From positions 186,001 through 250,000 of the forward strand of contig NZ_CANLYI010000003.1 of NCBI RefSeq assembly GCF_947495255.1: a stretch of 64,000 nucleotides of DNA, in the 5' to 3' direction. The notes under the pieces were generated by a model. The model did no database searches. It was not told where the DNA came from and was given only the letters and a program-made list of their open reading frames with translations. Numbering within the stretch: position 1 is the stretch's first letter; every line of letters starts with the position of its first letter. The translations under genes were made by a program, and so were the position numbers. This DNA comes from an uncultured Winogradskyella sp. GTDB taxonomy: Bacteria; Bacteroidota; Bacteroidia; Flavobacteriales; Flavobacteriaceae. This document shows positions 54,179 to 63,562 of this stretch, in pieces.

Positions 54179-57100
54179 ATGTATCCCGTTTTCCCTCTAA
54201 AATGCTACATTCTATTTTGTCTTTTTTTAATGAGCCAGCTTGTTTGTGCACAATTGAATGATTTTAATTTTTCAGTTTCTACAACAGATGAATCCTGTTC
54301 TAGTAATGGTTCTATTTCAATGAATGTTTCAGGTACCACATCTGGTTCCGAAATCACTTATATCCTCTTTTTATATCCAGATATTGATACACCAATAGCA
54401 CAAACTTCAGCAAATACATTTAGTAGTTTAGAAAGTGGTAATTATTTGGTGCAAGCTATACAAACATTGAATGAATTACAAAACTCGCAAAGTGCTGACG
54501 CTACAGTTAATAATGTCATTTCTGTTTTAGATTTTGAAGTCGGACAGGGTTTTAGCGGAGAATGTAATGGTATAAGTTTAGTTGTTAACGTGCTATCAGG
54601 CAATGCGCAATCTTTTGAAATAATATCTGGTCCGGTAACTGCACCTTTACAATTAGATAATAGCTTTAGTGACCTTACTGAAGGTACTTATGTTGTTCGT
54701 GTTTTTGATGATTGTGGCAATGCTTTATCTAAGACCTATACGTTATTACTTAGTGATAGTACATTTACATTGTCTGCCATTGAGCAGCCTAATGTTCTCA
54801 TTAGTTGTGAAGAAACCACTATAAGTCATGCTATTGCAGCAGGTGTAGGGAGCGAACTTTCTTATCCAATAACTGTTGATTATACTGTAAGTCTTTTAGA
54901 CGGAAGTGAATCAACAAGTTTTAGTCAAACCTATGAAAATGGTTCCGAAATGGAACTCGAAATATCAGAAACTGTTGCGAATTATGATGACCAAGCTTTT
55001 ATGATAGAAACTGTAGTGCAAGATGGATGCGGTGATATTGTTACAAACACGGAAGTTATAAACCCGTTTCCACAAGTGACTTTAACACCTGTTGCAAGTG
55101 TTTGTGGTAGTGATTTAATTATAGTCGTGGCTAATATGGTACCTCCTTATATTTTAGAATTTATTGAAGCTCCAAGTGAATTTGATCCATTAGATTATAA
55201 TGATAATGAAGGCGTTTACACGGACCCTGTAATTGTTTTTGAGGAAGAAGATTTGGGCTTACCTTATGGTATATATAGTGTTAGAGTTGTAGACGCATGC
55301 AATAGAATTGGCTTAGCTACAATTGAGTTAATTGAGCAACCAATAGAACCAAGTATATCTGCAACAAATGGTGGTTGTGATTCACTTACAGGTGAATTGT
55401 CTGTAAGTATCGCAAATAGGGAGATTGTGTACGCTGTATTTAATGAGGCTCCAGCTACTTATGTAAATGTAATACCTGACGATATCTCTGCTTTTATTGA
55501 AAACGGTTCCTTAGAAGCTGATGCGCTTCCAAAAGGCACTTACATTTTAGAAATGATAGATAATTGTGGTAAAGTTTATAATGAAGAAATTGTAATTCCA
55601 GATTTCGAGGAATATCCGCTTAATGTTGTAACATCTGTTAGTTGCAATTCAGATACTGGTAGTCTGAGAATCGCAGGTTCGTATGGAACAATTACCTCCG
55701 TTTTTATTGTTGAAGCACCTAGTGCGTTTTCTGAGACGTTGCCCTTTGATTATAGTTCTGCAATTTTACCTGCAGGAATTTTCTTTGTTAATGATCTACC
55801 AGAAGGAAATTACACAGTTGAATTTACCGATAGTTGTGGTAATGAATTTGTGTTTAATCAAAATATAGAAAGTTATAATTTTAATAGCGACGATTTAATT
55901 TATGATTTACAAAGAAATTGTGGCTCTTTTGATTTAAGTATAATGGATACTGACGATTCAGTTGTCAATCAATCCTATTGGTTTCAAAAGTACTATCCAG
56001 AAAGTGATGTTTGGGGACATCCTGATACTGGTGTTATTTATACAGAAGGCGAGTTACCTAATTCTTCAAATTCTATTTCTATTGAAAATGGCGAGAGCCT
56101 TCTTAATATTTTTTTTATTGGAACATTTAGAATTATAAAAGCATTTCAATCTAATAATAATCCAAATATGGATGACTATTGTTTTGACATCTTTGGTGAA
56201 TTTGAAGTAGGTTCAGATTTAATTATAAATGATGTGTTTAACCTTAATTGTGAAGGAGGATCAGGACCATCGGATATTTTGGTTGATGTCATTGGTGTGC
56301 CTCCATATAATTTTTCTATTGTGTCACCTATATTTATAGATAATGGTAGTAATAATATCTTTACAGATTTAAGTCCTGGTATTTATGAAATAAGAGTGGA
56401 AGATGTATGTGGTAGTATTGAAGGCATTACAGTTAATACATTAGATTTACTTCCATTAGTAAACCTAGGTATAACGCCAGATTTGGTGATCTGTAATGAA
56501 GTGTTTGGGGCTCAAGCCGTTTTTGATTTATCACAACAAAATGCACAGTTGTTAGGTAATCAAAATCCCGAAAGTTTAACAATCACTTATCATTTATCTC
56601 AAAGCGATGCGGATTCTGGTAATAATCCTATTTCAGAAAGTTATGAGAATGTCATAAATCCGCAGACTATTTACGTTAGGATGATTCACAATACATTAGA
56701 TATTTGTTATGAAACGGGTACTTTTCAGCTCATAGTTGGCTCGATTCCTCAGTTAGGCTCAGATGAGACCAGGACTATTTGTGAGGATAATGCTCTGTTA
56801 TTGACAGCAGAATCAGGATATTCTAGTTATTTATGGTCTTCTGGTGAAACGGCTAGAAGCATAGTTGTAGAAACGGCAGGCTCATATTCGGTTACAGTTT
56901 CAAATGATTATGGTAGTTTTTCTTGTGATGCAACAAAAACTTATACTGTAAACGTTTCTAGTGTTGCTGATATTTCTGCCATTGTATCTGAGGACTTTAC
57001 TGCTAATAGTAATTCAATAGATATTGAAGTATCTGGTCTTGGTGACTATGAGTATTCATTAGATGGTTTAAGTTATCAGCCAGAAAGTGAATTCATCAAT

Positions 57101-57433
57101 TTATCCTCTGGAAATTATACGGTTTTTGTTAGAGATAAAAATGGTTGTGGTGTAAGTACAAAAGATATTTCCTTATTAAATTATAAAAGGTTTTTTACAC
57201 CGAATGGAGATGGAGATAATGAGTATTGGCACATTTCTGGAGCAGAATTAGAGCCCGATTTACAAGTCTACATTTACAGCAGATATGGAAAGTTATTGAC
57301 TAGTTTTTTTGGTGATCAAATAGGCTGGGATGGAAGTTATAATGGTAACCTTATGCCTACTAGTGATTATTGGTTTGTTGTAGAGCGCACTAATGGATTA
57401 ATTCATACTGGTCATTTTACTCTAAAACGATAA
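54179..57433 (+). CDS. T9SS type B sorting-domain surface protein
   Basis: 1084 residues: signal peptide (to LVCAQ, about 25), many repeats of Ig-like/SprB-like beta units with regularly spaced Cys (for example DNCGKVYNEEIVIPD, DSCGNEFVF, DVCGSIEGI), and the gliding-motility-associated C-terminal domain (NYKRFFTPNGDGDNEYWHISG ... DGSYNGNLMPTSDYWFVV) in the last 85 residues. Secreted and surface exposed; large adhesin-like protein. The repeats resemble SprB-type elements, but motility use is inference. Confidence 0.9.
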   Translation: MYPVFPLKCYILFCLFLMSQLVCAQLNDFNFSVSTTDESCSSNGSISMNVSGTTSGSEITYILFLYPDIDTPIAQTSANTFSSLESGNYLVQAIQTLNELQNSQSADATVNNVISVLDFEVGQGFSGECNGISLVVNVLSGNAQSFEIISGPVTAPLQLDNSFSDLTEGTYVVRVFDDCGNALSKTYTLLLSDSTFTLSAIEQPNVLISCEETTISHAIAAGVGSELSYPITVDYTVSLLDGSESTSFSQTYENGSEMELEISETVANYDDQAFMIETVVQDGCGDIVTNTEVINPFPQVTLTPVASVCGSDLIIVVANMVPPYILEFIEAPSEFDPLDYNDNEGVYTDPVIVFEEEDLGLPYGIYSVRVVDACNRIGLATIELIEQPIEPSISATNGGCDSLTGELSVSIANREIVYAVFNEAPATYVNVIPDDISAFIENGSLEADALPKGTYILEMIDNCGKVYNEEIVIPDFEEYPLNVVTSVSCNSDTGSLRIAGSYGTITSVFIVEAPSAFSETLPFDYSSAILPAGIFFVNDLPEGNYTVEFTDSCGNEFVFNQNIESYNFNSDDLIYDLQRNCGSFDLSIMDTDDSVVNQSYWFQKYYPESDVWGHPDTGVIYTEGELPNSSNSISIENGESLLNIFFIGTFRIIKAFQSNNNPNMDDYCFDIFGEFEVGSDLIINDVFNLNCEGGSGPSDILVDVIGVPPYNFSIVSPIFIDNGSNNIFTDLSPGIYEIRVEDVCGSIEGITVNTLDLLPLVNLGITPDLVICNEVFGAQAVFDLSQQNAQLLGNQNPESLTITYHLSQSDADSGNNPISESYENVINPQTIYVRMIHNTLDICYETGTFQLIVGSIPQLGSDETRTICEDNALLLTAESGYSSYLWSSGETARSIVVETAGSYSVTVSNDYGSFSCDATKTYTVNVSSVADISAIVSEDFTANSNSIDIEVSGLGDYEYSLDGLSYQPESEFINLSSGNYTVFVRDKNGCGVSTKDISLLNYKRFFTPNGDGDNEYWHISGAELEPDLQVYIYSRYGKLLTSFFGDQIGWDGSYNGNLMPTSDYWFVVERTNGLIHTGHFTLKR

Positions 57434-57567
57434 TATTCATTAGTATAACAAATTCTAATACGTTGTTTAATACTTAAAATTTTAAGTTAAGTATTGAGTT
57501 TTTATGTAGGTATAAATAGGAGTGTATAATACTATGATTTTATAGCATCATATCTATGAATTGAAAC

Positions 57568-57599
57568 AAAAAAACTTCAAGTTTAATTTGAAGTTTTTT
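57568..57599. terminator. Bidirectional terminator
   Basis: Arms AAAAAAACTTCAA and TTGAAGTTTTTT with a 7-base loop, A and T tracts on either side, between the convergent T9SS type B gene and the NTF2-like gene. Confidence 0.83.
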
Positions 57600-57624
57600 A
57601 TTATATAATTTCAAAAGGTTTAGT

Positions 57625-57987
57625 TTATTCTAATGAATATAAAAATTGCTCAGATGTTATTTTTCCATCTGTAACTTCAAAAACTGCAATTTCTTCCATT
57701 TGTTGTCTTCCTCTATCTTTAAAAGTAAGATCAAAGTGCATCTTGGTAGAAAAATGATTTCCTGCTACAATAGGAGCACTGATAGAGCTGCTATGAACTT
57801 GTTCTACACTATCTAGCCATTCCTTGTTTTTGTTCCAGACGTTTTGTTTTCCAGTAATACTTTCTCCAGGCATGCCAGGCATTTCTTTGCTTACTACATT
57901 TTCTGCGTAAAGCTCATTAATGCAATCAAGATTTTTACCTTGCTCACACATTTCTTTCCATTTTTTAGCAACTCCCCAAGTATTCAT
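57625..57987 (-). CDS. SnoaL-like/NTF2-fold small protein
   Basis: 120 residues: MNTWGVAKKWKEMCEQGKNLDCINELYAENVVSKEMPGMPGESITGKQNVWNK is a typical SnoaL-type start with the NTF2 cone fold. It has a few Cys and Met, and no catalytic residue I can assign. It lies downstream of the photolyase gene by 166 bases, so may not belong to that transcript. Confidence 0.8.
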   Translation of the reverse strand: MNTWGVAKKWKEMCEQGKNLDCINELYAENVVSKEMPGMPGESITGKQNVWNKNKEWLDSVEQVHSSSISAPIVAGNHFSTKMHFDLTFKDRGRQQMEEIAVFEVTDGKITSEQFLYSLE

Positions 57988-58153
57988 AATTATCGGTATT
58001 TTAAATTAGTGCTTTAAAGTTAATGAAAACTTTTACTAAATTAAGTAAATGATAACTACGTTTTTAACTTTTTAATTAAATATGGACTAGTAGTTTTTTA
58101 AAAGGATTAAAAATTCTGTAATGAGGTTGCTGTTTTGTTTTAGGATAAAATAA

Positions 58154-59458
58154 TTAATTCAATGCAGCTTTATAGGTTTCCAAACAACGTTCTCTTGCTA
58201 TTTTGTGTTCTACAATAGGTTTGGGATACGTAAGCTCTTGAAAATCTGGAACCCATTTTTTTATGTATTCTAAGTTTTTATCAAATTTTTGAATCTGTGT
58301 TGTAGGATTAAAAATTCTGAAATAAGGCGAAGCATCTACACCAGAACCAGAAACCCATTGCCAATTACCAACATTACTTGCCATATCATAGTCATGCAGT
58401 TTTTCTGCAAAATAGGCTTCTCCTAATCGCCAATCCATTAGTAAATGTTTACAAAGAAAACTACCAACAAGCATTCGTACTCTATTGTGCATAAATCCTG
58501 TTGCATTGAGCTGACGCATGCCAGCATCTACTAAAGGATAACCCGTTTCTCCTTTACACCATGCATTAAATTCACCTTCATTATAACGCCATTCAATACG
58601 GTCGTATTTAGGTTTAAATGCTTTGTCTTTTGTGTGTGGAAAGTGCCAAAGAATTTGAGTAAAAAACTCACGCCAAATGAGCTCTTGCCAAAATATTTCA
58701 TTCTCTTCAGCAATGGCTTTTTTTACCATTTTTCTAATACTTACAGTTCCAAATCTTAAATGCGGACCTAAACGAGACGTAGAATCTTGTGCTGGAAAGT
58801 TTCGGGTAGCTTCATAAGTTTGAATTAAAGTTGGCGTCACATCATAATCCGCTATATCTTGATTCGATTTTTCAAAACCAATATTGGCTAAAGTTAGATT
58901 AGGTAATTTGGTATGTTCTATTAAATTATTTAAATAAGAATTGGTATAGAAAATCTCTAAATCAATAGTCCTGAATTTTTCTTTCCATTTACGCATATAT
59001 GGTGTGTAAACCATATATGGCTTTCCGTCCTTTTTGACAATATCGCTCTTTTCAAAAATGACTTGATCTTTATACGTTTTAAATTCTATTTGATGTTTTT
59101 CTAAAAGTGTTTTAATTGCATTATCACGTTCGGTAGCATAAGGTTCATAATCGTGATTTGTATACACCTTATCAATATCAAAGTCTGCAATTAACTGTTT
59201 ATAGATATCAATTGGTTCGCCTTTGTACAAAGCAATACTGCTTTTGCCCTCATCCTGTAATATCTGTCTTAAATTTTGAAGTGTTTCATGAATAAAAGTA
59301 ACACGAGCATCATCTTTAGGTAATTTATCCAAAATTTTATCATCGAATATGAAAATAGGAAGCACTGGATGTTCGTCTTTTAAAGCTTCAAAAAAACCAA
59401 GATTGTCATCTAATCTTAAATCTCTTCTAAACCAGAAAATGTTTATTTTTTTATTCAT
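58154..59458 (-). CDS. phrB: Deoxyribodipyrimidine photolyase (class I, cryptochrome/photolyase family)
   Basis: 434 residues. Photolyase N-terminal Rossmann domain 1-130 (NIFWFRRDLRLDDNLGFFEAL), FAD domain about 200-434: TSRLGPHLRFGTVSIR, WQELIWREFFTQILWHFPH, GYPLVDAGMRQLNATGFMHNRVRM and WQWVSGSGVDASPYFRIFNPTTQIQKFD. The enzyme repairs UV-induced pyrimidine dimers using light. Its place at the end of a cluster with FolE (pterin), GPx and cryptochrome supports light-linked expression. FolE could support a methenyltetrahydrofolate antenna. Confidence 0.95.
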   Translation of the reverse strand: MNKKINIFWFRRDLRLDDNLGFFEALKDEHPVLPIFIFDDKILDKLPKDDARVTFIHETLQNLRQILQDEGKSSIALYKGEPIDIYKQLIADFDIDKVYTNHDYEPYATERDNAIKTLLEKHQIEFKTYKDQVIFEKSDIVKKDGKPYMVYTPYMRKWKEKFRTIDLEIFYTNSYLNNLIEHTKLPNLTLANIGFEKSNQDIADYDVTPTLIQTYEATRNFPAQDSTSRLGPHLRFGTVSIRKMVKKAIAEENEIFWQELIWREFFTQILWHFPHTKDKAFKPKYDRIEWRYNEGEFNAWCKGETGYPLVDAGMRQLNATGFMHNRVRMLVGSFLCKHLLMDWRLGEAYFAEKLHDYDMASNVGNWQWVSGSGVDASPYFRIFNPTTQIQKFDKNLEYIKKWVPDFQELTYPKPIVEHKIARERCLETYKAALN

Positions 59459-59509
59459 AATGTATGCTGTAATTTCAATTTTAGACTATAAAGATTTGTT
59501 GCGAACGAT

Positions 59510-59971
59510 TTAATATTTTCCAAATAACTCTTCTAACTTAGTTGTTCTGTATTTAAATATTTCTTCCAATTTAGGCTTTACTAATATAGGGTGCACAAGT
59601 TGACCTAAAATTCCCATAGGAAGTTTATAATCTATAATATCTTCCATTTCAACACCACCTTCAATTTCCTTAATAAAATGTTTGTGATGCCAAAGCGCAT
59701 AAGGTCCAAAACGTTGTTCGTCTACAAAATACTCCTTGTCCTTTACATGCGTAATTTCAGTAACCCATTTTGTTTTTATCCCTAAAACAGGTGTAACAAT
59801 ATATTGAATAATTTGACCAGGAAACATTGGTCTGTCTGCACCAGAAAGAATATCAAAACTCATATAATCTGGTGTGATGGTTTTTAAGTTAGCAGGACTA
59901 GATAAAAATTCCCAAGCTTGTTCTATAGAGATTGGTAAATTTTGTTTTTTGTGTAACGTATATATTTTCAT
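59510..59971 (-). CDS. SRPBCC family protein
   Basis: 153 residues with the helix-grip beginning MKIYTLHKKQNLPISIEQAWEFLSSPANLKTITPDYMSFDIL and a hydrophobic cavity. Members near photolyases are often called ligand-binding or cell-division-inhibitor-like. Fifty-one bases before the photolyase gene. Ligand unknown. Confidence 0.85.
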   Translation of the reverse strand: MKIYTLHKKQNLPISIEQAWEFLSSPANLKTITPDYMSFDILSGADRPMFPGQIIQYIVTPVLGIKTKWVTEITHVKDKEYFVDEQRFGPYALWHHKHFIKEIEGGVEMEDIIDYKLPMGILGQLVHPILVKPKLEEIFKYRTTKLEELFGKY

Positions 59972-60026
59972 GTGGTAGTTAGTTAAAGTGGATAAATGGT
60001 AAACTTAACGGTTTATACAGTAGATG

Positions 60027-60491
60027 TTAATTATTAAAAATAACATAACCATTAAGCGATGTTGCAATACATAACCAAACGATGTAAGGCAATAATAAAT
60101 GCTTTATGTTGCTTAATTTATCGTCACCAAACGTGATAAAGAAATAGATGATAAGCAGGGTTAGAGCTATAATATTTACAAATGCCAATGTTGTGAGGTG
60201 CTGATTAAAAAAGAGATAATTCCAACTCACATTGAGTATTAAGGCTATAACATATAGTGTAATTACAAATTTTGAATTTCGAATTGAAAACAAGTAACTG
60301 AGATAAATTGAAAAACATATCATTATTAAAGTCCAAGTCGCACCAAATGCCCAACCTGGTGGTGTCCATGGTGCTTTATTTAAATTGGTGTACCATTCTC
60401 CTGTTACAGCGTCTCCCATAAACCAACTTCCGAGAGCAAGACCACCAAAATTGATAATAAGAAATAATATAATAAAGTATATTGTCTTCAA
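60027..60491 (-). CDS. tspO: TspO/MBR family membrane protein
   Basis: 154 residues and five membrane segments. The TspO pattern includes APWTPPGWAFGATWTLI (the conserved W and P), then YLSYLF, LNVSWNYLFFNQHLTTLAFVNI and LPYIVWLCIATSLNGYVIFNN. It starts with TTG at 60491, one base after the Lacal_2735 stop. TspO binds porphyrins, catalyses their oxidative loss and is linked to light and oxygen stress in other bacteria. Confidence 0.9.
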   Translation of the reverse strand: MKTIYFIILFLIINFGGLALGSWFMGDAVTGEWYTNLNKAPWTPPGWAFGATWTLIMICFSIYLSYLFSIRNSKFVITLYVIALILNVSWNYLFFNQHLTTLAFVNIIALTLLIIYFFITFGDDKLSNIKHLLLPYIVWLCIATSLNGYVIFNN

Positions 60492-60492
60492 T

Positions 60493-60663
60493 TTAAGATG
60501 CTTTTAGTTGTTCAATTTTATCCATTATTAATTGGGCTTCAGCATATTTTTTGTCGCTCTCGCTTCTGTTGCTAGAAGAGAGCTTGTGCCAATCTGCCAT
60601 TAACTTTTTATATTGCTTTTGAAGCTTTTCTATTTCCGAAGGTTTTTTAAACAGTCCAAACAT
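60493..60663 (-). CDS. Lacal_2735 family small protein
   Basis: 56 residues starting MFGLFKKPSEIEKLQKQY and holding KKYAEAQLIMDKIEQL. This matches the start and helical body of the Lacal_2735 family of Bacteroidota. It is wholly alpha-helical. The start is 6 bases after the GPx stop; its stop is one base from the tspO TTG, so it is embedded in the cluster. No function known. Confidence 0.8.
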   Translation of the reverse strand: MFGLFKKPSEIEKLQKQYKKLMADWHKLSSSNRSESDKKYAEAQLIMDKIEQLKAS

Positions 60664-60669
60664 AATTTT

Positions 60670-61158
60670 TTATTTTAAATATTTTGTGATTCTTGAGCTT
60701 AGTGGTTTTGTAATTGAGAAATAGTAATTTAAAAAATCGCCGTTTTCATCAATTAAGTATTTCTGAAAATTCCATCTTACGTTAGAATTTTGCTTTCCAT
60801 TAAGTGATTTCTTAGTAAGCCACGCGTATAATGGGTGTTGTGTATCTCCTTTAACATCAATTTTTTCTGTCATTAAAAATGAAACACCATAATTAACTTC
60901 ACAAAACTCTTGTATGTCGTTAGCGCTTCCTGGTTCTTGGCTACCGAATTGATTACATGGAACGCCAACAATAACTAAAGACTCTTTGTAAGTGTCTTGA
61001 AGCTCCTGTAGTTCTCTATACTGAGGTGTAAATCCACATTTAGAAGCAACATTTACAAACAGTATTTTTTTACCTTTAAAGAGACCTAAATCAATCGGAT
61101 TACCCTGAAGGCTTTTAATCTTTATATCGTACACGGATTGCGTAGCAGTTGCTATCAT
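60670..61158 (-). CDS. Glutathione peroxidase family (Cys form)
   Basis: 162 residues with the thioredoxin fold. Catalytic Cys41 is in VASKCGFTPQY (U replaced by C), the Gln of NQFGSQEPG and the Trp/Asn of WNFQKYLID complete the tetrad. It reduces hydroperoxides using thioredoxin or glutathione. Bacterial enzymes of this type usually use thioredoxin. It fits with photo-oxidative stress. Expressed with the adjacent SDR (31 bases). Confidence 0.94.
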   Translation of the reverse strand: MIATATQSVYDIKIKSLQGNPIDLGLFKGKKILFVNVASKCGFTPQYRELQELQDTYKESLVIVGVPCNQFGSQEPGSANDIQEFCEVNYGVSFLMTEKIDVKGDTQHPLYAWLTKKSLNGKQNSNVRWNFQKYLIDENGDFLNYYFSITKPLSSRITKYLK

Positions 61159-61189
61159 ATCATTAATTTTAAAATAATTTATATGTGTT

Positions 61190-61876
61190 TTACAATTTGA
61201 AACTTACGATTCCGCAGTCCATTTCAAATATTTGTCCTGACATAGAAGCGGCTTTTTCTGATAATAGAAAACCAGCCATATCTGCAACTTCTTTAGGTTG
61301 TAAATATTTTTTAAGCGGATGACGTTCATTCATATTATCAATCATCCTTTCATTACGTAGTAATTTTGATGCCAACTCAGTGTCAGTTACTGTTGGCGCA
61401 ATCGCATTTACGCGTATGGTTGGTGCTAATTCTGCACCTAAAGATTTGGTTAATCCTTCAATTGCAGATTTTGATGCTGCAACACTTGCGTGAAAAGGCA
61501 TTCCTAATTTTGCAGCTACTGTACTAAATAGTACAACGGAAGGCTTATTTCCATTTTTTAAAGCAGGAATGTATTTTTGAATCGCTTTAACTGCTCCAAT
61601 GACATTAATGTCAAAATCATTTTTAAAATCATCAACACTAAGTCGGTTAATCGGTTTTAAGTTAATGCTTCCAGGACAATAAACTAATCCATCAGCTTCA
61701 TCAACTTCGGGTAATTCATCAACAAGAATATCACAGCTATAATGTTTTAAATTAGGATGCGATTCCTCTGGTGCTGTCCGACTAATATTCACTATTTCAT
61801 CATAAGAAGAAAGCAAAGATGAGATAATTGCATTACCAATACCTTTGCTTCCTCCAATAACAATTAATCTACCCAT
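61190..61876 (-). CDS. SDR family oxidoreductase
   Basis: 228 residues: GGSKGIGNAIISSLL at 8-22, LVYCPGSI in place of NNAG, the Ser of LFSTVAAK and the catalytic pair in ASVAASKSAIEGLTKSLG. The YxxxK Tyr appears replaced: the segment reads HASVAASKSAIE, with Ser or His near the expected Tyr, so classical catalysis is doubtful. The ending MSGQIFEMDCGIVSFKL is typical. Two bases before the next gene. SDR genes of this kind occur in light-response clusters. Confidence 0.87.
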   Translation of the reverse strand: MGRLIVIGGSKGIGNAIISSLLSSYDEIVNISRTAPEESHPNLKHYSCDILVDELPEVDEADGLVYCPGSINLKPINRLSVDDFKNDFDINVIGAVKAIQKYIPALKNGNKPSVVLFSTVAAKLGMPFHASVAASKSAIEGLTKSLGAELAPTIRVNAIAPTVTDTELASKLLRNERMIDNMNERHPLKKYLQPKEVADMAGFLLSEKAASMSGQIFEMDCGIVSFKL

Positions 61877-61878
61877 AA

Positions 61879-62106
61879 CTATGATGCCGTTAAAGGTCTT
61901 CCTTTAAGTCGTTTTTCTATTTTTTGTTTTATAGCCGTCAAACGCTTCATTAGATCCATTAATTGAGCGTCTTTTTTCTCTTTATATAATTCGTTGACTT
62001 CTAATATTAAATCTTTAGCTTCTCTTGCTGCTAAAATTCTATCACTTGTTGTTTTAAATGAAAACTTTCTGTTTTCAAATTCTAAAGCTTTTTCTACTGT
62101 ATCCAT
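61879..62106 (-). CDS. Hypothetical 75-residue protein of the photolyase cluster
   Basis: Short, charged and mostly helical (MDTVEKALEFENRKFSFK, then KDLILEVNELYKEKKDAQLMDLMKRLTAIKQKIEKRLKG). No family I can name. It is between folE (3 bases) and the SDR (2 bases), so it is co-translated with both. A partner of one of these is possible. Confidence 0.7.
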   Translation of the reverse strand: MDTVEKALEFENRKFSFKTTSDRILAAREAKDLILEVNELYKEKKDAQLMDLMKRLTAIKQKIEKRLKGRPLTAS

Positions 62107-62109
62107 AGC

Positions 62110-62799
62110 TTAATTATTTATATAATTTTGTAATTCTAAAATTTTTGAGGCATCATTAAATTCACCTCCATAAAATGTTGTTACTGTTGTAGAAGTATCA
62201 TCTTGTACACCTCTAGATGAAACACATAAATGCTTGGCATCTATGATTACGGCAACGTGTTCAGTTTCTAAAACTGACATAAGTTCGTTAGCAATTTGAT
62301 TTGTTAAACGCTCTTGAACTTGAGGTCGTTTGGCGTAATATTGGACGATTCTATTTAACTTTGAAAGTCCAATTACTTTTCCAGATGATTTGTATGCAAT
62401 ATGTGCTTTTCCTATGATTGGTACAAAATGATGTTCACAATTAGAGTAGAAGGTAATATTTTTTTCTACTAACATCTGATTATATTGATATTTATTTTCA
62501 AAAAGTGCCATTTTAGGCTTGTTTTTTGGATCTAAACCCGAAAATATTTCTTCAATATACATTTTTGCAACACGATCAGGTGTGCCTTGAAGTGAATCAT
62601 CGGTTAAATCTAAACCCATTACATCCATTATTTCTGAAAATAAAATTGAAATGCGTTTTTTCTTTTCTTCATTAGACATATCAAAAGCATTTGGCTTCAT
62701 TGGTGTGTCTAAACTTGTAAATAAATGATCGTCTCCTATAGCCTCTGTTGTGAAACCATTAAGTTTTTCATTTGTTTTGGAAGTCGTTTCAGTATTCAT
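62110..62799 (-). CDS. folE: GTP cyclohydrolase I
   Basis: 229 residues. The N-terminal part (about 1-45) is variable; the core has EIFSGLDPKNKPKM, SNCEHHFVPIIGKAHIAYKSSGKVIGLSKLNRIVQYYAKRPQVQERLTNQIA and HLCVSSRGVQDDTSTTVTTFYGGEF; the Zn ligands are Cys and His of CEHH and the late Cys. It converts GTP to dihydroneopterin triphosphate for folate or pterins. Here it may feed the photolyase antenna. Confidence 0.96.
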   Translation of the reverse strand: MNTETTSKTNEKLNGFTTEAIGDDHLFTSLDTPMKPNAFDMSNEEKKKRISILFSEIMDVMGLDLTDDSLQGTPDRVAKMYIEEIFSGLDPKNKPKMALFENKYQYNQMLVEKNITFYSNCEHHFVPIIGKAHIAYKSSGKVIGLSKLNRIVQYYAKRPQVQERLTNQIANELMSVLETEHVAVIIDAKHLCVSSRGVQDDTSTTVTTFYGGEFNDASKILELQNYINN

Positions 62800-62854
62800 A
62801 AAGTCTTTTTAATGTGCTGTCTTTAAGTACTCCAAACTTAAATCAAAGCACGGT

Positions 62855-63127
62855 TTAACGTTTTGAAATAGAGTTATTTGATATTGTTCTTTGTCTAGAG
62901 CATTTAAATCTGCCTTCGTCAAACGTTCTTTTTTTACTGTGTTTAGTAGCTCTGCCTTGTACTCTGGCTCTCCATAATCTGAAGCTACTTGGTTTTAATT
63001 CGCGTCGCATTAAATTAATAACCTCTTGTTCTTTTAATTTGAATTGAAATGTAATTGCATCAAAAGGTGTTCTATCTTCCCATGCCATTTCAATAATTCT
63101 GTCAATGTCGTTTAGCTCTAAATTCAT
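62855..63127 (-). CDS. TIGR03643 family protein
   Basis: 90 residues: IDRIIEMAWEDRTPFDAITFQFKLKEQEVINLMRRELKPSSFRLWRARVQGRATKHSKKR matches the TIGR03643 family, a short helix-turn-helix-like protein of unknown role often near photolyases and cryptochromes. Its 4-base ATGA overlap with the gene upstream shows co-translation. Confidence 0.85.
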   Translation of the reverse strand: MNLELNDIDRIIEMAWEDRTPFDAITFQFKLKEQEVINLMRRELKPSSFRLWRARVQGRATKHSKKRTFDEGRFKCSRQRTISNNSISKR

Positions 63128-63555
63128 AGCTCTTGAGGCATTGCGTAAAGCATGTCGTACTTTACTTTTTGGTCCATCAACTTATCAAAAAACTTCTTAT
63201 TCTCTTTAAAAGTTTTATTAGCTCTAAAATGCACAAATTTTCCTTGTGCATGTATACTAGACCCATTGATTTTATATATAACGAGATGGTAATAAGGTAT
63301 TATCCATGTAAAATTTTGTAATCCTTTATTAATTCTAATTAATATACCTTTTGGTCTCAATTCAATATTTCCATAATTAATATCAGACACCAAATTCATC
63401 ATCGATTGCATATTTGGACTCACTTCGTCAATTATCATGCGTTTAGAACCTATACCATTCATTTTCAATTTCTGTACCAAACTAAAAGGACTGCCAACTA
63501 AATCGGCAATGATTTGCTTGTGCTCAGGATTGTTATGTGTGGTATTTAATATCAT
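63124..63555 (-). CDS. Hypothetical 143-residue protein of the photolyase cluster
   Basis: Soluble, with a helical first half (QIIADLVGSPFSLVQKLKMNGIGSKRM) and a beta-rich second half (ELRPKGILIRINKGLQNFTWIIPYYHLVIYK). No family recognised. Overlaps TIGR03643 by 4 bases. It is the first gene after the palindrome at 63576-63605 and the last before the second photolyase. Confidence 0.65.
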   Translation of the reverse strand: MILNTTHNNPEHKQIIADLVGSPFSLVQKLKMNGIGSKRMIIDEVSPNMQSMMNLVSDINYGNIELRPKGILIRINKGLQNFTWIIPYYHLVIYKINGSSIHAQGKFVHFRANKTFKENKKFFDKLMDQKVKYDMLYAMPQEL

Positions 63556-63562
63556 ATATCAT

